This document shows, in pieces, positions 29,772 to 40,992 of a stretch of 64,000 nt of DNA (its first letter is position 1; each line of letters opens with the position of its first letter). Made by a program: the position numbers and the translations under genes. This DNA is from Epithemia pelagica (Eukaryota; Bacillariophyta; Bacillariophyceae; Surirellales; Surirellaceae). The stretch spans positions 558,001 to 622,000 of the forward strand of contig OX337234.1 in NCBI GenBank assembly GCA_946965045.2, read 5' to 3'. The notes below the pieces were generated by a model, which saw only the letters and a program-made list of their open reading frames with translations, had not been told where the DNA came from and did not search any database.

Positions 29772-32653
29772 CTAGGAAGTTTGACCTTTGGATTTTCGCC
29801 TTCGCGCCATGGCTCCAAAAATACCTCTATTGGATCTCTTTGTCTTGTGAGTCTGTGCAATCTTGTCCTTTTCGGTATTTGTTCTCCTTCTTGTCGGCGC
29901 AGTGCTGTTTCTATCTTGGGATTCCATAGTAGTGGCGGATGAAAGACTGGACCGACGAACAAAGGAGGCACAGCGCTCTTCGCGACGACGACGATTCCGT
30001 GGCGTTGCGGGACTTCCCAAACCTGCACGCTGAGACGACTGACCGACAAGAGCCAGTCTTCCTTCAAGTTTCGCAATGCAATCTTCCAAGGCATCGGAAA
30101 TACTAAAATGTAACTTGATCAACTCCATGTGCTCATAGGCCGCCACTTGTCCCACCTGAATGCAACGCTTGATTTCGTCGGTAGAAGGGTCGGTAAGCAA
30201 CTATAAGCAGCACCGAGAGAAAGAAACAAACAAAAAAACTTGAGCGAGCACTACGCAACGACCAAGGGCTTTGTGGTAAAACCGGAAATAGCGAATCTGC
30301 GTACCTTGAAATAGTCGGTCACGGAAATTTGAGGCACAATTGTGGTCGATACCTCAAATTCCTGAGTCATCAAGCTGGAAGTGAAACCCACGGCAGCATC
30401 CAAGTCTTTGAGAAAGACAAACTTGGATTTCATATCATTCTATATATCGGCCACATAGAATTGTCAAAACAACGGAGGCTCTTGTCAGATATCTCGCATG
30501 GCCGGTTGAACCAACTGATGGAATCATGCACAAACAAACAAACAAACAAACATACCTTAAGATACATTTCCAAAGCGGCCAACACAAAACCGCCACGCCA
30601 GGAATGCTCCTGATCTCCACTGGACCATCGACTTGGTCGGCCAACGCCACCCTGTGGATTAAAGAAGAAGGGCACAACGTGTGGATTGCATTGCGAGGCA
30701 ATCACAAATTGAACATTCAAGGTTTCGGCCAAGCCACTCGCAGGAATGTCCTGTCGAATGGAACCTGATAAGTGACAAAACGAGCACATGGTCAAGGTCA
30801 ATGGTGAGTGTCCATCCAACATGCATTTGGACTCTATCTATTAGCTAGAGATATCAGTTCACACGTACCATCGTAATAGGTTTGATCATGTTGTCCATAA
30901 TCTCGAATGATACCCTTGGAATCCTTGTATTTCAAGCGTACCGGTGGAAGAAATCCCTGTACGGCACATGTGGCCAACAAGGCGCTGACAATGGTCACAT
31001 GAGGCGCCGACAAGTAATTGATTAGAACCGGCGGAGCCTTTTTGCAAGTACTGGACAGAGTAATGCAAAAGATTCGACCCGTCCGTCGATAGGCTTCTTC
31101 AAAGGTCATGTCCCCATTGGTAAACCTGTTTCGTTTTTAAAAGAAAAGACCACGCACCGTCAGAATTCGCGCACCATCAACCATAGACACGAGCACGCTT
31201 CGGAGACTGTCTCGTATTACCATTTGGCTACTTGTTCCCATTCCGCAAGATCAAACATGGCTCCAGTTTGATACAAACTGTACAGTCGTTGGAGCCAGGG
31301 TCGTTGAAACCACTTGTGGTGGGCCGCCACGAGCCCTGGCTCCGAAACCTCTTGCAATTCGGCATTGGTGTGGGTACAGAAAAAGGCACCGGCAATACTT
31401 CCAGAACTGGTCCCGGTAATGATGCGGGGCAACATGCCTTGACGAGCCAATGCCAAAATGACACCAATGTGATAAAAGCCCATGTTGCCACCACCACTCA
31501 AACAGAGTGCGGTCCGACCATAGGACGCTCGAGCTCGTTTCAAGACGGACAAGACCAATCGACAAGGATCCTGAGCGTCTTCCGAAACACTGTCTTGAGA
31601 ATCCAGATCGGCAAACGAAGGCGCATCCAACGGAATGGATGCTTCCCTTTCCCAATCCTTGTCGTTATAGTTTTCTTGCCCTGTTGGTCGCATACTGCGA
31701 TTCGTTTCTTGTTGTTTCAGGCGGAGGGCTTGATCTGTCACAAACTGCAAGGTTTCAATCACTTGCTGCAAAAAATCCTGGACGGGTCATTTGGGTTGCC
31801 CCTGCCCCGTATTGGAAAAGGAAAACAAGTCACTGCTCATGATACCGCCGACATTGGGACCTCGCAGACATTGCTGTAAAATGGCCAGAATGTGATGGAG
31901 TTGTGCCGTCGTCCTCAAGGTCTTTGGTTGTTGTGGTGCCAGTTGCAATTTGGTTTGCAATCCCTGGACCAGTCGCCAATTGTAATGAGATGAATCATCC
32001 CAAGTTGTAGGCTTGTCCTCATCGTTCTGGTCAAGCCTCCTAGTATTCCGTTCACTGATGTCGTTCATGCCTCGTTGTTGCTGTGGTGGTTTTGGCAAAT
32101 TTCCTTCTCCATACTCGGATGATGATGACGAGGCAAGCGAGCTAGTAGGCGAAAGGGAGGGAGGTTGGCGCCAGTCCTCCTCCGCCTCTTTGACATTTGC
32201 GGTACGGTTGGTTGGTGCAGAAATGTATGATTTGGTTGCCTGGTCCTTTTTGGAAGACGGTTGCAACAGCCACACGTGTCGGTTTTGCGATTCATCCAAG
32301 GCGGCGGCCAAATTGTACCATTCGGAATAGGATTGTGCATTGGCCATGGCACGTCGCAACTGCCGATGCTTGGGTGTCGCCACCATTGCTTCGGCCACGC
32401 GAATGAGCAATCGAATCAGTATATAAACTAGCAGTTCGATTCCAATCATGACATTAATCAGGACCAACACGGGCCATTTGAGCACCTTGCCGGACCAACC
32501 ATGAAGTCGACCCGGAATTATGGACACGATCAAAACGGTCCACACCATACCTAGAATGAGGTTCGTACTGTGGCGACTCCACCACCACCAGGTCCCAGAG
32601 GATTGCCCCAACATTTCGTCACTCATGACGGTCTCATCATGATTGGCATCCAT
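29772..32653 (-). CDS. Triacylglycerol lipase, SDP1/TGL type (DUF3336 + patatin), in-frame TGA
   Basis: It hydrolyses storage triacylglycerol at the lipid droplet/ER surface. Exons (minus): 32653-31221, 31125-30869, 30764-30556, 30439-30305, 30200-29772, all with GT-AG introns of 95-116 bp whose joints restore the family sequence. The N-terminal part has two hydrophobic segments, then the DUF3336 block (SYSEWYNLAAALDE). The patatin domain shows the oxyanion loop LSGGGNMG, nucleophile Ser in GTSSGS, and catalytic Asp in YYDGS formed across an exon joint. Conserved NVQFVIASQCNPHVVPFFFN and WRGGFVLAALEMYLK follow, and the tail is basic. A TGA at 31787-31789 interrupts exon 1 just before VQDFLQQVIETL. 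No in-phase intron removes it, so the gene may be inactivated or allelic. Start MDANHDETV is preferred; an upstream in-frame ATG-type start reaches 32890. A copia element sits just upstream. Confidence 0.82.
31787..31789 (-). other. Premature in-frame TGA in the lipase
   Basis: Context is CCC AAA TGA CCC GTC CAG. Both flanks are in the same frame and fit the family order. All nearby AG acceptors are phase 0, and the only phase-0 GT is a poor donor (AAT|GTCGGC). A CGA-to-TGA change would explain it. Confidence 0.6.
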
Positions 32654-32897
32654 TTTCGGAATCAAGGAATGAGGCTGTGTACTATAGTAGTGCCGTTCCG
32701 GTTCTCTCTTGTGTGCTAATTGGATGCTCTCTCTCTCTAGAAAGAATCTGTGTGGCGCCATGAAGCATGAACGCAATGAGAGTTTCATCCATGCTTGATT
32801 AGACAGAGAGGATGACAGAATGAGAAAGTGTGGTGTAATGCACATACAACGACAGGATACCCGGTTGTCCATTCCATTCGGAATCGGCATTCGGAAT

Positions 32898-33137
32898 TGA
32901 ATAAATAATCACGGGCGCCCCCGTTGTAACCTACGAAGGGCCTCGCTATGCCTCGCTACGTATCGCCTGGCATCGCCCGGCCCCTAGTTATGTGTTCGCT
33001 AGGGGGTACCGTGGTCGCTGTTTGGCCCCTACGTGAGCGATTTGCCCCCAAAGGGCACCCCTAGTTTAGTTACCATAATTTCTGATAGTTTGATTGTTGC
33101 AAGCCGTATTTTGCGTCTGGCCGTCAGTTTTTATTCA
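32898..33137 (+). repeat. 5' LTR
   Basis: 240 bp, matches 40069-40308 with offset 7171; TG...CA ends. Confidence 0.92.
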
Positions 33138-33632
33138 GTTTATCAGACCCAAGTCTGTTGTTCCCCCACTGTTCGCCGGACGGCAAGCGCCTGATCAACG
33201 CTCGAGAGTTGTTCGCGCTAAGCGGCTTCGTCACTCGCTCGCTTGCGTCATCTCTGTGACTTGTTTTTGTCACTGTGGAACCCACTCGCTAATTTGTGAC
33301 TTGCGACTGCACAACGTACCGTGCACGTGTTCGTACACGTGGACCGTCCATCCACGCGCGCCGTACGACTCAATCATATAAGCCTGCTGGCTTTTGACAC
33401 GTGCCTGCTTGCTCGCGGAATCGCTGGTTCGCCGACTCGCGGATTCGCCGATCGCCAGCTCGCTCGCTCGCGGAATCGCCGGACGACTACTCGCCGATTC
33501 ACTCGCAGATTGTTGGCTCACAGAAATTCGCTCCTCTCATCTCAATTGCAAATTTCTGCACAAGAACAAGCCTTCCCTTGCCATCCGTTTGACCTTCTAC
33601 TACCCTCCTACCCTTCATCCGACCCTTGAACC

Positions 33633-35711
33633 ATGGCCGCAAATGCCTTCCGTACTGCACTGGGCCGCTGCGGCTACGACAATGCCACCGTTGGGTACCT
33701 AACGCAACAGGGCTTCACAACAACGGATCAGTTCCTGGAGTTTCCCATCAACGAAGTCAAGCCCATGCTGAAGACATTAGCCAAGAACCTACCCGACGGT
33801 GTTACTCTACCCTACCAGTTCAACCTGAAGTTCCTTGGCTTCCGAATGTGGTTGGAATATCGTTCTGTCCGTGGTCAGGACCTTGATGCTGGTGGTTATA
33901 CTGGTGACGTAATCACCAAGTGGATGAAACGCGTAACGGAACTCGCGAATGCCACCACCACTGATGGTCAGGATGACCCAGTACCACCCAAAAGGCTAAC
34001 GAACCTTGCCGATTGGGAACGTCACGACGGAATGTGGCGCACGTACTTGGGTCAGCACCGTAATCCGACAACGGGAGTGCCGCTCACCTACGTATTGCGT
34101 GAGGAGTCCGACGTACCGGACGACGCACTAACCGCCGATTACGACTGCATTGACGACGACCTAGTCGCGACCACTCGTCATGAGGGGGATCAGTACAAAG
34201 CCGACCGACGCAGAGTGTATGAGCTGTACTACCCACTTATCTACGATGGCCCGGCATGGACGTTTGCCAAAACGCATGCGAAATCGAGGGACGGCCGTGA
34301 GGCCTACCTAACTGTCAAGAGGCAAGCCACTGGACAGGCCGCGAGCATCCTGCGCAAGAAACAGGCTTATGCGCAGATCGCAAATGCTAAGTTTACAGGA
34401 CGAGGGAAGTACCGCTTCCATGACTACATCCACCGTCACCAACATGCGCACAACACCCTGGAAGAGCTTGGCGAAACGGTCGCGGAAACGAAAAAGGTGA
34501 CCGATTTCATGAATGGGATCACCGATCCGACGCTCGTCCAAGCCAAAACCGTCGTCAACGGTGACCAGGAGAAGTTGGAGAACTTCGAAGCGTGCCAGCA
34601 ATACTTTTTGACTGTGCACAGTGCCGCGAAGACCGAAACGCAGGACGACTCTCGCAAGATCGCCGCTGCCGGTACCACCCCAAGCAAAGGAAAGGGAAAA
34701 GGGCGCAATCAGAAAAAGAGCAAGAAGAAGAAGGACCGCGTTCATGCTGGTCACTACGATGCCGACGAATGGGCAGACCTGACGGAGGACGAACGCAAAC
34801 AAGTCCTGGCTCTTCGCAAAGAGCGTAAAGAAAAGCGGAAGCTTGGATCCGTCACCACAGACGACTCTTCCAACGCATCGTCGAAGAGATCGAAAACGTC
34901 GCATGGGAGTACTGTTGAGGACGCAATCTCAGTAGACATTGACGAAGACGACGCCAAGCCGGAGGCTAAGACCAACGTATCGGTCATTATGGAAGTAGAC
35001 GAGAGCTTGCTTGACTCCTCTGTTGACAACGTACCGTCGCCAGACAAGCACTCTAAGTTCCGCGCTTCCGCCTCACCCGCGAAATCATCCGACGATGATT
35101 CGCAGCCGACAAAGTCCTCAGCTGGCAACAGCTTTGGACGTTTCGCGCATAAGGCTAAAGCACAACCGAACGAACCCGGATCTGCGTCCGTCAAATCCGT
35201 ACGTACTCGCCCCATGGGGGAATACGAGACTTATCCACCGATGTGGCAATGGGAGGAGGACGGACGTCCCGATATGAGTCATATGACCATCCCTCCAGTC
35301 CCGGAACACGGCGACATCTTCGTGAGGCTGCCGCTACCGGTCAAAGGCAAGTACGCTGAAGGGACTCGTAACGTCCGCTCACTTACCAAGCATGACCAAA
35401 GTATGCTGAAAGGAAGCTTCCGCGAAGAGATCGACACTATTGTCCACAATAGTCCAGTTTGGTCTTGGCGCTGGTCTAAAATGTCAGGCCATGAACGTGA
35501 AGAGCGCCAAATGTACTATGTGTGCAAACGCTTAGTCGAGCACACGGAAGTGTTCGACGAAGCTTTAAAATACACTATGCTTGCTAATGGACAATTGGCT
35601 GCCGCAGAGCGAAGGCGTAATGTATGCGGTCGTTATTCCGCCGATCTCGAGTTCGATGTCCGTGACCCGAATGTCTCTGACAAGTCTGCCGACCTGTCTC
35701 CTTCCTCCTGA
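33633..35711 (+). CDS. Copia Gag polyprotein
   Basis: 692 residues from an ATG in a good context (ACCATGGCC). The first ~330 residues are a helical, capsid-like part (MAANAFRTALGRCGYDN start; RFHDYIHRHQHAHNTLEEL near the end), typical of copia Gag shells. The rest is Lys- and Ser/Asp-rich and probably disordered (GKGKGRNQKKSKKKKDR). No CCHC zinc knuckle was seen. It ends SPSS-TGA, and the same frame continues without interruption into pol, so the stop may be a readthrough signal. Confidence 0.85.
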   Translation: MAANAFRTALGRCGYDNATVGYLTQQGFTTTDQFLEFPINEVKPMLKTLAKNLPDGVTLPYQFNLKFLGFRMWLEYRSVRGQDLDAGGYTGDVITKWMKRVTELANATTTDGQDDPVPPKRLTNLADWERHDGMWRTYLGQHRNPTTGVPLTYVLREESDVPDDALTADYDCIDDDLVATTRHEGDQYKADRRRVYELYYPLIYDGPAWTFAKTHAKSRDGREAYLTVKRQATGQAASILRKKQAYAQIANAKFTGRGKYRFHDYIHRHQHAHNTLEELGETVAETKKVTDFMNGITDPTLVQAKTVVNGDQEKLENFEACQQYFLTVHSAAKTETQDDSRKIAAAGTTPSKGKGKGRNQKKSKKKKDRVHAGHYDADEWADLTEDERKQVLALRKERKEKRKLGSVTTDDSSNASSKRSKTSHGSTVEDAISVDIDEDDAKPEAKTNVSVIMEVDESLLDSSVDNVPSPDKHSKFRASASPAKSSDDDSQPTKSSAGNSFGRFAHKAKAQPNEPGSASVKSVRTRPMGEYETYPPMWQWEEDGRPDMSHMTIPPVPEHGDIFVRLPLPVKGKYAEGTRNVRSLTKHDQSMLKGSFREEIDTIVHNSPVWSWRWSKMSGHEREERQMYYVCKRLVEHTEVFDEALKYTMLANGQLAAAERRRNVCGRYSADLEFDVRDPNVSDKSADLSPSS

Positions 35712-38700
35712 TGGAGTGTGCCCTGTGTATCCGCTGCCGAAGCAGTAAAAAATGATAAAACGAATCTTATTGTTCAATCGAATGCACATGTAGGCACCCA
35801 TTATAGTTATTCTAAACGTTTCGCACATCGTCTATGTGCTATGAACACCGACGAATATGGTGTTGAGACCATTGAGCTCACCTGTGAGTTGGACTCACAC
35901 GCGGACACCTGTGCCGTGGGAAGAGACTTCGTAATGATCTCCGAAGCCCACCGCTATATCAGTGTGCATCCGTTCGCGGAGGAATATAATCCGCTGACCA
36001 ATGTCCCTATTGCGACTGTCGCTACTGTCTGGACCGACAGCGAAAACCAGTCTTACTTGCTTGTTATCCACCAAGCATTGTTTTTAGGCGACCGTATGGG
36101 CAGTTCGTTACTCTGTCCGAACCAAATGCGTGCCCATGGCATCGTTGTCAACGACGTACCAAAACAGTTTGACCCGCACAGCACGCATAGTATCCACGTA
36201 CCGGATGCCGATCTCACCATCCCTCTCACCATGGCTGGTGTGATAAGTGGTTTCGCCACTCGCAAACCCACTTCTGACGAGCTGGAACACTTGCCACAAG
36301 TTGTGCTAACTGCCGATAGCCCATGGCAACCTCGTTCTGCCGCCTTTGCGGACGCGGAGGAGAAACTGGGTGTAGCTGCCGCTACTGCCGTTCGCAATGG
36401 CGATCCGAATTCGATTGCCGCATCCTCCATTCCACGACTCATCAAAGCAGTGCGAACGTACCAGCATGCTTTTGCCAATCCATCACCCAATCTGGACGCC
36501 GACGCACATGGCGACGACCTGTACGAACGCTTGATCGCGACGGTCACTGTTCATCCAGAGAAGGAGGAGCCTGATGTAGTCCCGGAGGACAAACGTGAAC
36601 GTCGGCTGTACATGCTCAAGACAGCTAAAGAGTCTTCCCCAGCCGATCCTGCTGGAAAGGGAGTGCTTGACGCAGCCGTACTGTCACAACGTTGGGGCAT
36701 TGGTTTACCCAAAGCGAAGAATACGCTTAAAGTGACGACGCAGGCTGGAGTACGAAACGTATTAATCCCATCTGAGCGTAAGGTCCGTAAGAAGGCACCG
36801 TGGCTCAAATTCCCCAATGTGAAAGGCCGTTGGTTCTCGGATGAGATGTTTGCCAAGGAAGTATCACTGAACGGGGACACGGGCGCCTCGATCTTTACAG
36901 ACGGCAAAGGATTCGACCACGTTTATCCCTGGAAGTCGAAAAAACAACATCCTGAAGGATTGATGTCTTTGATTCACAATGTAGGGATTCCTCAAACAAT
37001 GGTATCTGATGGTGCCCGAGAATTGTTCCTAGGGAAGTCCCGTGAAATATGCAACGAGTACCGCATAAAGATGGAGAAAACGGTTCCTTATAGTCCATGG
37101 CAGAACGCCGCCGAAGCGAGCATTCGTGAACTAAAAAAGGGAGTTGTCAAAATTATGAGGACGACCGGCGCACCACGACGTTTATGGAGCTATGCTCTTA
37201 AATGGTGCTCACACGTACGGCAACTCACGGCATCCGATATCCCTGAATTAGATGGACGTACACCGTTCGAGCATGTAATTGGCTCAACGCCAGACATCTC
37301 TCCATTAGCCATGTTCCAATTCTATCAACCGGTGTATTATCGCATGCCCATGGCACAGTTTCCCTTCGAAAAAAGACTGATTGGCCGATGGTTGGGCTTA
37401 GCCGATGACTGCACCGATGATATGGCCTATGAAATCCTAACGCAAGAGGGCAATCATGTCACACAGAAAGATGTGTGGGCCATTCCGGAAGACGACCTGA
37501 AGAATCCGACGATTCATCAGCAGTTGTTGGACTATGATGCTGCTATTCAAACGCAAATGAAAGAGCCGCCATCTGATGGCACAACTGGGAGCGATCCACC
37601 CCCAGACCTCTTTGACGAAGGTGAACTTCTAGAGCCCTTGTTCCCAGAGGCCGAAGCCCTGGAATCCGACGCGTACACGCCGGAGGAACTAGACGAATAT
37701 CTCACCGCTGAAGTCATGCTGCCGCGAGGAGGTGAAAGCGCTCGAGCGAAAATCATTGGACGCACGAAAGATGCTCATGGGCGACCTATTGGTGAGCGCG
37801 ACGCAAACCCAATCCTCGATACCCGGTACTACGACGTACAGTTTCCGGATGGATCGGTCGAGTCGTATGCAACCAATATGATCGCAGAGAATCTGTATTC
37901 GCAAGTTGACCCGGAGGGCAATGCGTTCAACACATTGAAAGCCATTGTGGGTCACCGCAGTGATGAGACCGCAGTTAAGCGAACAGACGCATCGTTCCTT
38001 GACGGCACATCACACCACACAACGAAAGGCTGGGAATTGCAATGTGAACTGTCCGATCAATCGACTGTTTGGCTGCCGCTCAAAGACGTCAAGAATGGAA
38101 ATATGATTGAAGTCGCCGAATACGCAGTATCCGCTGGCATCGCAAAAGAACCTGCGTTCGCATGGTGGGTGCCACGTGCACTTCGCAAACGAGACCGCAT
38201 TATCAAAAAGGTAAAGTCACGTTATTGGAAGCGAACGCACAAGTATGGTATTGAGCTGCCCCACTCTGTAGAAGAAGCCCTGGCGATTGACCGCCGAACG
38301 GGGACTGACTTCTGGCGCAAGGCTATTGAGAAAGAAATGAAGAACGTTGGCATTGCTTTCGAATTTCCAGCTGATGGCGAAGTGCCTTCTGGATACAAGC
38401 ATATTCCTTGTCATATGGTTTTTGATATCAAATCAGACCTGCGACGAAAAGCACGGTTAGTGGCCGGAGGCCACAAAACTGATCCACCCAAAGAATCGAC
38501 CTATTCTAGTGTGGTATCACGCGATAGCGTACGCATTGCTTTTACTATCGCCGCACTAAATGGTCTAGATGTTCTCGTCGGGGACGTGCAAAACGCATAT
38601 CTCAACGCACCGACTAAAGAGAAGACCTATACCACCGCGGGACTCGAATTTGGACCAGATAAGGTTGGACAACCTGCACTGATAGTGCGCGCATTATATG

Positions 38701-39947
38701 GTCTCAAAAGTTCCGCCGCAAGGTGGCGTGATCACATCGCCGCAACGCTGCGCGATATGGGATTTAAGATGTGTCAAGCTGATCCGGATGTATGGCTTCG
38801 AGCGAACACTTGACCATCTGATGGGTTCCAGTATTACGAGTATGTTTTGGTCTATATTGATGATCTGCTGATTGTTAGTCATGATCCCAAAACCGTGATG
38901 CAGGACCTGCAAAGGCGCTATACAATCAAGCCCGACAGTATCAAACCGCCAGACGAATACTTGGGATCCGAAATACGGCGTTATACCATACCCGACACGC
39001 AAGATCCGTTGAACCGTGATCGTTGGGCCATGTCCGCTGACAAGTATTGTAAGCGTGCTCTTGCCGAAGTCGAAACGGAACTGGAGAAATCCGGAGAAAA
39101 GCTGAAGTCAAAAGTGACGACGCCGATCGCCGATGGATATCGCCCGGAATTGGATGCGACTCCTGAACTCGACGCAAGACGCGCGAACTATTACCAAGGA
39201 CTGATCGTTATTCTCCGTTGGATTGTTGAACTCAGTCGTATCGACATTACAACCGCAGTCTCCCATATGTCCCGTTTTATGGCGAATCCACGAGAAGGAC
39301 ATCTCGAGCAAACGTTGCACATCTTCGCGTATCTGAAGAAGTACGATAAATCCGCCATTGTGTTCGACGACACAACCCCTGACTTCGACGAGTCACGTTT
39401 TACCCGACCGGATTGGTCTGAGTATTATCCTGATGCTGCCGAGCCGATTCCGCCAAACGCACCAGTACCGCGTGGAAACGCTGTCACCACGACTTGCTTT
39501 GTCGATGCTGATCATGCTGGATGTCGTGTCACACGGCGCTCTCAAACAGGAGTCCTACTGTTCTTGCAACGAGCACCGATCATGTGGTATTCAAAACGAC
39601 AAAACACTGTTGAGACGTCTACATTTGGCAGTGAGTTCGTGGCGATGAAAACTGCCATTGAAATGATTGAAGCATTTCGTTATAAGTTGCGAATGATGGG
39701 TATCCCGTTGCATGGAGAGACGAATGTGTTTTGCGACAATGAATCTGTGTTTAAGAACTCGACGCAGCCGGAATCAGTCCTAAAGAAGAAGCACAACGCA
39801 ATTGCTTATCATCGGACTCGTGAAGCGCAAGCTGCTGGACTTGTGCGCATTGCATGGGAAGAAGGTGAAACGAATCTTGCCGATATCCTAACCAAACTGC
39901 TACCCGGACCTCGATTGCGATTCCTGGCCCAACGTATCATGTGGTAG
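35712..39947 (+). pseudogene. Copia Pol (PR-IN-RT-RNase H), cut by one TGA
   Basis: The frame follows the gag TGA directly with no ATG near its start, implying a gag-pol fusion. The protease active site is CELDSHADTCAVG, with DSHA in place of the usual D-S/T-G. The integrase core has D (FTDGKGF), D (VSDGARELF) and E (NAAEASIRELK). RT has VAGGHKTDPPKESTYSSVVS, DVQNAYLNAP and YIDDLL. RNase H has CFVDADHAG, TVETSTFGSEFVA and CDNESVFKN, and the tail is NLADILTKLL. A TGA at 38811-38813 (WLRANT-TGA-PSDGFQYYEY) separates RT fingers/palm from YIDD; the frame is unchanged on both sides and ACT CGA CCA would repair it. So this copy is probably not autonomous. Otherwise the frame is intact. Confidence 0.85.
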
Positions 39948-40068
39948 CACCCCTTTTAGATCCAAAATTGGATCGCCCCTTTTGAAGAATAGTCCGACGT
40001 ACTGGACCGGCCTCTGCTGACATGACGAACTAAACGAAGTTGCCCACCCCGATTTTGTTCGCGGGGAC

Positions 40069-40308
40069 TGAATAAATAATCACGGGCGCCCCCGTTGTAA
40101 CCTACGAAGGGCCTCGCTATGCCTCGCTACGTATCGCCTGGCATCGCCCGGCCCCTAGTTATGTGTTCGCTAGGGGGTACCGTGGTCGCTGTTTGGCCCC
40201 TACGTGAGCGATTTGCCCCCAAAGGGCACCCCTAGTTTAGTTACCATAATTTCTGATAGTTTGATTGTTGCAAGCCGTATTTTGCGTCTGGCCGTCAGTT
40301 TTTATTCA
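40069..40308 (+). repeat. 3' LTR
   Basis: 240 bp copy of the 5' LTR, preceded by a purine-rich GCGGGGAC. Confidence 0.92.
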
Positions 40309-40992
40309 GAATGTTTATGTTACGTCATCTCCTCTCAGTAAAAATGTGTGTACAGTGTACAGATTCTCGTACTCTGGCTCGTCGGTCTCGCGGCTGTATC
40401 TCGCGCGTAGGTCAGACGCTGTGCGCGCGACGAGGATGCTAGCACTTCCGAGAATGGCAAACCTCGCCCTCATTTTGGGAATTGGGACTTCATCATCTAA
40501 TATCACTGGTCACAGCCTTGTATATCACTCGATAGAGATTCAGTTTCCAAACGCTGGAATGGCAAAACGAATGATAGAACAAGGGTCCTTCTTCGTAAGT
40601 TGTCGCTTTCCTTGGGGTGAATTGTCTGATTTGCACCATGTGCGGGGTGGCATCCAAAACGACGTTTGTTTCTTGACGCGCTGGACCCAACCATATTGAA
40701 ATCTACAAACACGGTCCTCATCCAAAAATCTATTGTCGATTACGTCATGGCAGCTACGTGATCTATTGTTTCCTTTCCCTTGGAAGTAAAGGCAATTTCA
40801 AAAGGTAGTCTAGATTGTACAATAACCTCTTTGCCTTTTTTGTTTGGTTGGTACTGTGGGCTCGGTCGAGACGGTTCCATGGTCTCTTTGGTTCGAGTCG
40901 TGAAAAAGAGTCCTCTTTCTCGTCGTCCATCGACACATACGTGTGCCGCACATTCTGGCTTGCTATCGTGGTCGTCCACGTACCTACTCTTG
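40309..40992. other. Intergenic; former lipase upstream region
   Basis: Before the copia insertion this lay next to the lipase start. It holds two TTACGTCAT elements (about 40319-40327 and 40740-40748), similar to cAMP/CO2-responsive bZIP sites reported in diatoms. Binding is inferred from the motif only. No gene recognised. Confidence 0.4.

Larger units (their letters stand above)
32898..40308 (+). mobile_element. Ty1/copia LTR retrotransposon, diatom type
   Basis: A complete 7.4 kb element. LTRs of 240 bp at both ends begin TGAATAA and end TTATTCA, a 7 bp terminal inverted repeat. Flanks show GAAT on both sides (32894-32897 and 40309-40312), a short target duplication. Gag, then protease-integrase-RT-RNase H in copia order. 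GCGGGGAC just before the 3' LTR may be the polypurine tract. TTTATCAGACCC just after the 5' LTR is a possible primer site, resembling initiator-Met tRNA complements. The LTRs appear identical as read, so insertion is recent. It landed a few bases upstream of the longest lipase frame. Confidence 0.92.
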
